64,000 nucleotides of DNA from Rallus limicola (taxonomy: Eukaryota > Chordata > Aves > Gruiformes > Rallidae), in the NCBI GenBank assembly GCA_022605955.1, contig JAKCOZ010000039.1, forward strand, positions 4,583,501-4,647,500, in the 5' to 3' direction. A model generated the notes under the pieces. It worked only from the letters and a program-made list of their open reading frames with translations, ran no database searches and had not been told where the DNA came from. Positions 60,119 through 64,000 of this stretch are shown piece by piece. Numbering within the stretch: position 1 is the first letter of the stretch; every line of letters begins with the position of its first letter. Both the position numbers and the translations under genes were made by a program.

Positions 60119-61523
60119 ATCTACACTGTAAAAATAGTCATTCGTCCCCAGATTTTCTTGGTGTGAGCAAACAGCTTCCTCTACAGCAAACCCCTGCTGT
60201 AGTCCTGTGGGTGGTTCACTGCAGGGCCCCAAACTATGGACAAGATTGTACCTGATTTGTTCCCCTGATTTCCCATATTAATTGAATCCTTTAGGGCTTG
60301 CTGTACCTTCTGGTACAAATTATGAGGACACAGGTCTAGCAGGCTCCAGGAAGTGTCCTCACTTTATTTCAGACTCTGCAATTTAAGAAAGAAGAAAAAC
60401 CCAAACTTTGCAAAATTACAATTATGCGTGAAAGCAGAGAGAATACCTTGGCCTACATACAGGTTATTTTGATTTGATGGAGAGGAGAAGGCATGGCAGT
60501 GAAGGATTTTGTGGCAAGGAGCATGGTGGGCTGGGTTTTGACATGCTAATACGGCCTTCAGGCATATCTTTGACACTGCTTAAATTGACTCCATCGGCAG
60601 AGGAATCAAACTGTGGTATTTCTGGCTTTTTTTTTCATGATAAATCTCTGAGCTCCAAGGAATTGTTCTTAAGGATGTCATTTATTTGCATTTAAATGAA
60701 AAGGCTGAGAGGTTTCTTTATGCTGCTGACCCATTTTTTATGTATCTTTTAGGCCTACTTTTTGTTTCACCTTCCAGACCTGCCCCCTTTAGTGGGTACT
60801 TCGGTCTACCTTAACTTGTTGTTCAGTACTTTACTCTTTCCCACAAAGATATGTTCCTCTTATTTTCCATGACTTCATTAAAACAATGTAAGGCTGAAAT
60901 TTTACAGTTTAAATATAAAAACTTTCAAAGACTCGAGATCTAATCAGTGAGGCAAATGACTTAATGAATAATATTTTACAATATTCATCCTCTATGACTT
61001 CTTGGTTATTTGGAATTTAGTAAGAATTATGGGAAGAATAACAGAAGTCTTCATGGGTGGCTGGCTGCTCACATGGGTCTTCCAGTCCTTTATCCACCAT
61101 CTTCCCCTCAAAATGAGCAACCTGGAGCTACAGTTCCCAGTGGTCTCAGTCTGACCAACTCACTGTATCCAAATGTGATTTGCAGCAGCTAAAAGCTGTC
61201 AGTTACTGGGAAGATCTAAGGTAGAACAGGCTTATTGTGAAGAGAATCACTAGAAATGAGTACCTACTGGAGTTTCTAAAAGCTTTAGTGAACACATGTA
61301 GAGTTGATATGTTACAAACACTTGCACTTTGAGCAAATTCCAACTGATGTGTCCATCCTAGGGCACTGTGGACACATCCCTGCTCCTTGTTTTCACAAGC
61401 AGTGCCTGTGAAAGCACACGCACTGCCATGCTACCTGATGCAGTGATAGCTACAAGGTTACGTGGCATCTCCCTTCTTAAGGGGCAGGTCTGCCTTGACA
61501 AAGGCTTAACTCAGAGGTGTAGA
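60119..61523. other. Nothing recognised
   Basis: About 1.4 kb, with short open frames only and no splice-supported exon. Confidence 0.35.
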
Positions 61524-61580
61524 TGCAGGCTGGAAGGAAGCTCTGGAGGTCATCTGGTCCAAACACAGGGTCAGAACCAG
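61524..61580 (-). mobile_element. Probable CR1-type 3' UTR remnant
   Basis: GGCTGGAAGGAAGCTCTGGAGGTCATCTGGTCCAA resembles antisense CR1 3' UTR text. Too short for a confident family assignment. Confidence 0.5.
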
Positions 61581-61924
61581 TTTAGAGCTTCAGATGTCTT
61601 CCTTAAGAGCACAGGGTTCTCGAGCTAAGGAGCTAAACCAGAGTTTTTCACACTTCTTTTCCTCACCACCTTTCTGACTTACCATCTGTTCGCAGCCTAC
61701 CATATAAGACCTTAAAAAGTACCTTAAATGAAGGTGCATCTAATAATCCAACCTCTCTTTTGAAAACTTTCACTACTCCTTTGTGGGTTTTAATGATTAT
61801 TTGGAAAATGCCACCATTTCAAAAGCAGGAGTATGTATCAAGAGGGGTTTTTTAGGATCTTTTAAAAATCAAACCAAATAAAATATTTTTCTGGTGGGGT
61901 AATGGGGTGGTGAAACTAACTGAC

Positions 61925-62376
61925 TGTGGCAATAAACAATGCTGCTATGTTTCTTGTACAGTCCTACCTCACTTTGGTAACAGGCCAAGGAATGTTGACG
62001 ATGGAGCAGGTCGTTCCGGGCAGGTGAATTACATTACATAAGGTTGGTGATACTGTGCAAGCCCATGAACACCGGGGTGCGACCACCAGTGACCACCCTC
62101 AAGGGTGCGACCCTTGAGGACCACCGACTCAAGTCACTGAGCATGCGTGACAGGGAGGAGAATATGGAGAATGCTTCCAAGAAATCATTAGCATAAGGCA
62201 GTATTTTCCATGAAATATAATGAGTATATATATATATCTTTATTCTGTATAACCTGTATGCTTTTGATTGGGTGGCATGCACGTTAGGTGGAGCTATCCC
62301 CTGTGCATCCAGCACTGCAATAAAGAGCACCTGCTTTTTAACACTGCATTGCTGTTAATTCCTGGTTTTCAGTGAC
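61925..62376 (+). mobile_element. Candidate solo LTR of a different ERV family
   Basis: AATAAAGAGCACCTGC (62319-62334) followed by about 40 bases ending TTTTCAGTGACA looks like an LTR R-U5 end. The upstream part has GC-rich and AT-rich blocks, including a 10-bp hairpin at 62097-62119. The left boundary is uncertain: 61925 (TGTGGCAATAAAC) or 61993 (TGTTGACGATGG). No clean target duplication was found. It differs from both other LTR families in the window. Confidence 0.5.
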
Positions 62377-62459
62377 ATATCTATGTATACAGTAGTTGTA
62401 CTAGCTAATTATTTCTTCTCTTCTTTTTTTTCCACTCAACTTTCCCCTTCCCTCCTCAG

Positions 62460-62708
62460 GCATTTAATGTTAAAATCATACAAGTCCTGGTGCTCCAAAA
62501 CAACCCCATTGGAGAAATCCCTAATGACATTTACAGATGGAAGTCACTTAAGAAATTTACAATTTCCATCAATTTTCTATCACACCTTACATCTGGCCAA
62601 GATATTTTTTTATTAACTAAGAGGACTACAGCATTTAAAAAAACAAATGGGGATTTCTATCTCCACCTACATCATAATCACTCACAAATTCACATTCTAG
62701 CCATGTGA
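62460..62708 (+). CDS. LRRC63: LRR-encoding exon, probable LRRC63
   Basis: A long pyrimidine tract and TCCTCAG precede an open segment starting AFNVKIIQVLVLQNNPIGEI, then PNDIYRWKSLKKFTISINFL and SHLTSG. This fits the leucine-rich repeat pattern L..L.L..N.I..IP..I..L..L..F.I..N.L..L. A stop occurs at 62706-62708. Two further half-repeats (IFLLTK, TTAFKKTNGDFYLHL) are imperfect, so the exon may be decaying or end earlier. In human, LRRC63 lies next to LCP1 in divergent orientation, which is the arrangement here; the gene name rests on that and the LRRs. LRRC63 function is poorly known. No other exon is certain. Confidence 0.6.
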   Translation, partial: AFNVKIIQVLVLQNNPIGEIPNDIYRWKSLKKFTISINFLSHLTSGQDIFLLTKRTTAFKKTNGDFYLHLHHNHSQIHILAM

Positions 62709-62845
62709 TTAACCCAAACAAAAAAGGACTTGCTTATCATAGTAGAAGAGAGAAGTACTGAAAAAATGCCTGCTCCTTAATTGGCATTAAAGAGTTTGTT
62801 TCCTGATTTCGGTGACAATTCTGTTTTCTTTCATTGAAGGTTATT

Positions 62846-64000
62846 TTTATTAGGAGATAACATGGCTTCACTAAAGGCAAATTGTGCCTGACAGATTTGG
62901 TGGCCTTTTGTGATGTGGTTACAGTGTTTGTGGATAAGGGAAGTGCAGACAATGTCATCTGCCTAGACTTCTTGTGCTCTGCACAACATCCTTGTCTCCG
63001 AATTGGAGAGACGTGGATCTGACAGATGGACCACTTGGTGGATAAGGAATTGGCTGGATGGTCACATTCAAAGGGTTGTGGTCAACAGCTCAGTGTCCCA
63101 GTGGAGACCAGTAATGAATGGCATTCTTCAGGGGTTGGTATGGGGACTGGCACTGTTTAATATCTTTGTTAAAGACATGGACAGTGGGATCAAGTGCACC
63201 CTCAGCAAGCTAGCTGATGACACCAAGCTGTGTGGTGTGGTCAACAAACTGGAGGGAAGGGATGCCATCCCGAGGGACCTTGACAGCTTTGAGAGATGGG
63301 CCTGTGTAAACTTCAAGAAGTTAAACAAAGCCAAGTGTGAGGTCCTGCACATGGGTCCCAAGCACAACTACAAGCTGAGAGGAGAACGGATTGAGAGCAG
63401 GTGTACTGATTGATGAAAAGCTCAACATGAGCCATCAATGTGAGATTACAGCCCAGAAAGTCAACTGTATCCTGGGCTGCATCAAAAGCATTGTGACCAG
63501 CAGGTCAAGGGAGGTGATTCTGCCCCTCTGCTCTCATAAGACCCCACCTGGAGTACTGCATCCATCTCTGGGGTCCCCAGAACAAGAAAGACAGGAGCTG
63601 TTGGATTGAGTCCAGAGGAGGGCCACAAAGATGATCAGAGGGCTGAGGCACCTCTCCTATGAAGACAGTCTGAGAGAGTTGCGTTTGTTCACCCCAAGAG
63701 AAGAGAAGGCTCCAGGGAGACCTTATGGCAACCTACCAATATTTAAATGGGTCCTACAGGAAAGCTGGGGAGGTACTTTTTACAAGGGCATGGAGTGAAT
63801 ACTGTTAATGGTTTTAAATAAAAGAGTGAAGATTTAGATCATATATAAGGAAAAAATTCTTCCCTGTGAGGTTGGTGAGGCCCTGGCACAGGCTGCCCAG
63901 AGAAGCTGTGGCTGCCCCCTCCCTGGCAGTGTCCAAGGCCGGGTTGGATGGGGCTTTGGGCAGCCTGGTCTGGCAGAGGGTGTTCCTGACCATGGCAAGG
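62846..64000 (+). mobile_element. CR1 LINE running off the right edge
   Basis: The longest CR1 here, starting in the reverse transcriptase (GATAACATGGCTTCACTAAA) with VVVNSSVSQWRPVMNGILQG and TLSKLADDTKLCGVVNKLEG. The ADD active-site motif is kept, but a stop at 63411-63413 and later frameshifts inactivate the frame. Late ORF2 (SQMSHQC-like, then ILPLC) and the start of the 3' UTR follow; the tail lies beyond the window. It is the same subfamily as 540-1578. Confidence 0.93.

Noticed and set aside
1..64000. tRNA, rRNA, CRISPR array, prophage or bacterial operon
   Set aside because: None seen; intron-split LCP1 and bird repeats make this vertebrate nuclear DNA.

Overview
This is a stretch of nuclear DNA from a bird. 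Three things show it: intron-split vertebrate exons, about two dozen 5'-truncated CR1 LINE fragments ending in the avian ATTCTATG-type tail, and several solo LTRs of a kind common in bird genomes. The window is mostly intron, intergenic DNA and transposable elements. I see no bacterial-type operon, CRISPR array or prophage.

Left part (about 1.7-9.4 kb, minus strand): six exons of LCP1 (L-plastin, a calcium-regulated actin-bundling protein). They encode roughly residues 1-243: the start codon, both EF-hands and the first calponin-homology domain. All splice sites and phases fit. The rest of the gene lies beyond the left edge. The second EF-hand loop looks about four residues short compared with L-plastins I know. 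The introns hold a 46-copy GGGAA array (intron 4) and an LTR (intron 1).

Middle (9.4-62 kb): probably LCP1 upstream sequence or first intron, then intergenic DNA. A CpG-rich island at about 42.4-43.1 kb is the only promoter-like region seen, with plausible splice donors on both strands. Around it lie CR1 copies in both orientations, four related 1.1-1.2 kb solo LTRs (all on the plus strand), two related solo LTRs of about 0.58 kb in opposite orientations, nested insertions, microsatellites and two clean inverted repeats.

Right part (62.4-64 kb, plus strand): an exon-like segment encoding leucine-rich repeats behind a strong splice acceptor. In human, LRRC63 lies next to LCP1 in divergent orientation, so this is probably LRRC63. 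The window ends inside another CR1.

The overall picture is a head-to-head pair, LCP1 leftward and an LRRC63-like gene rightward, separated by a repeat-filled interval with one CpG island. Repeat boundaries are by eye. Family names are from memory and were not searched.
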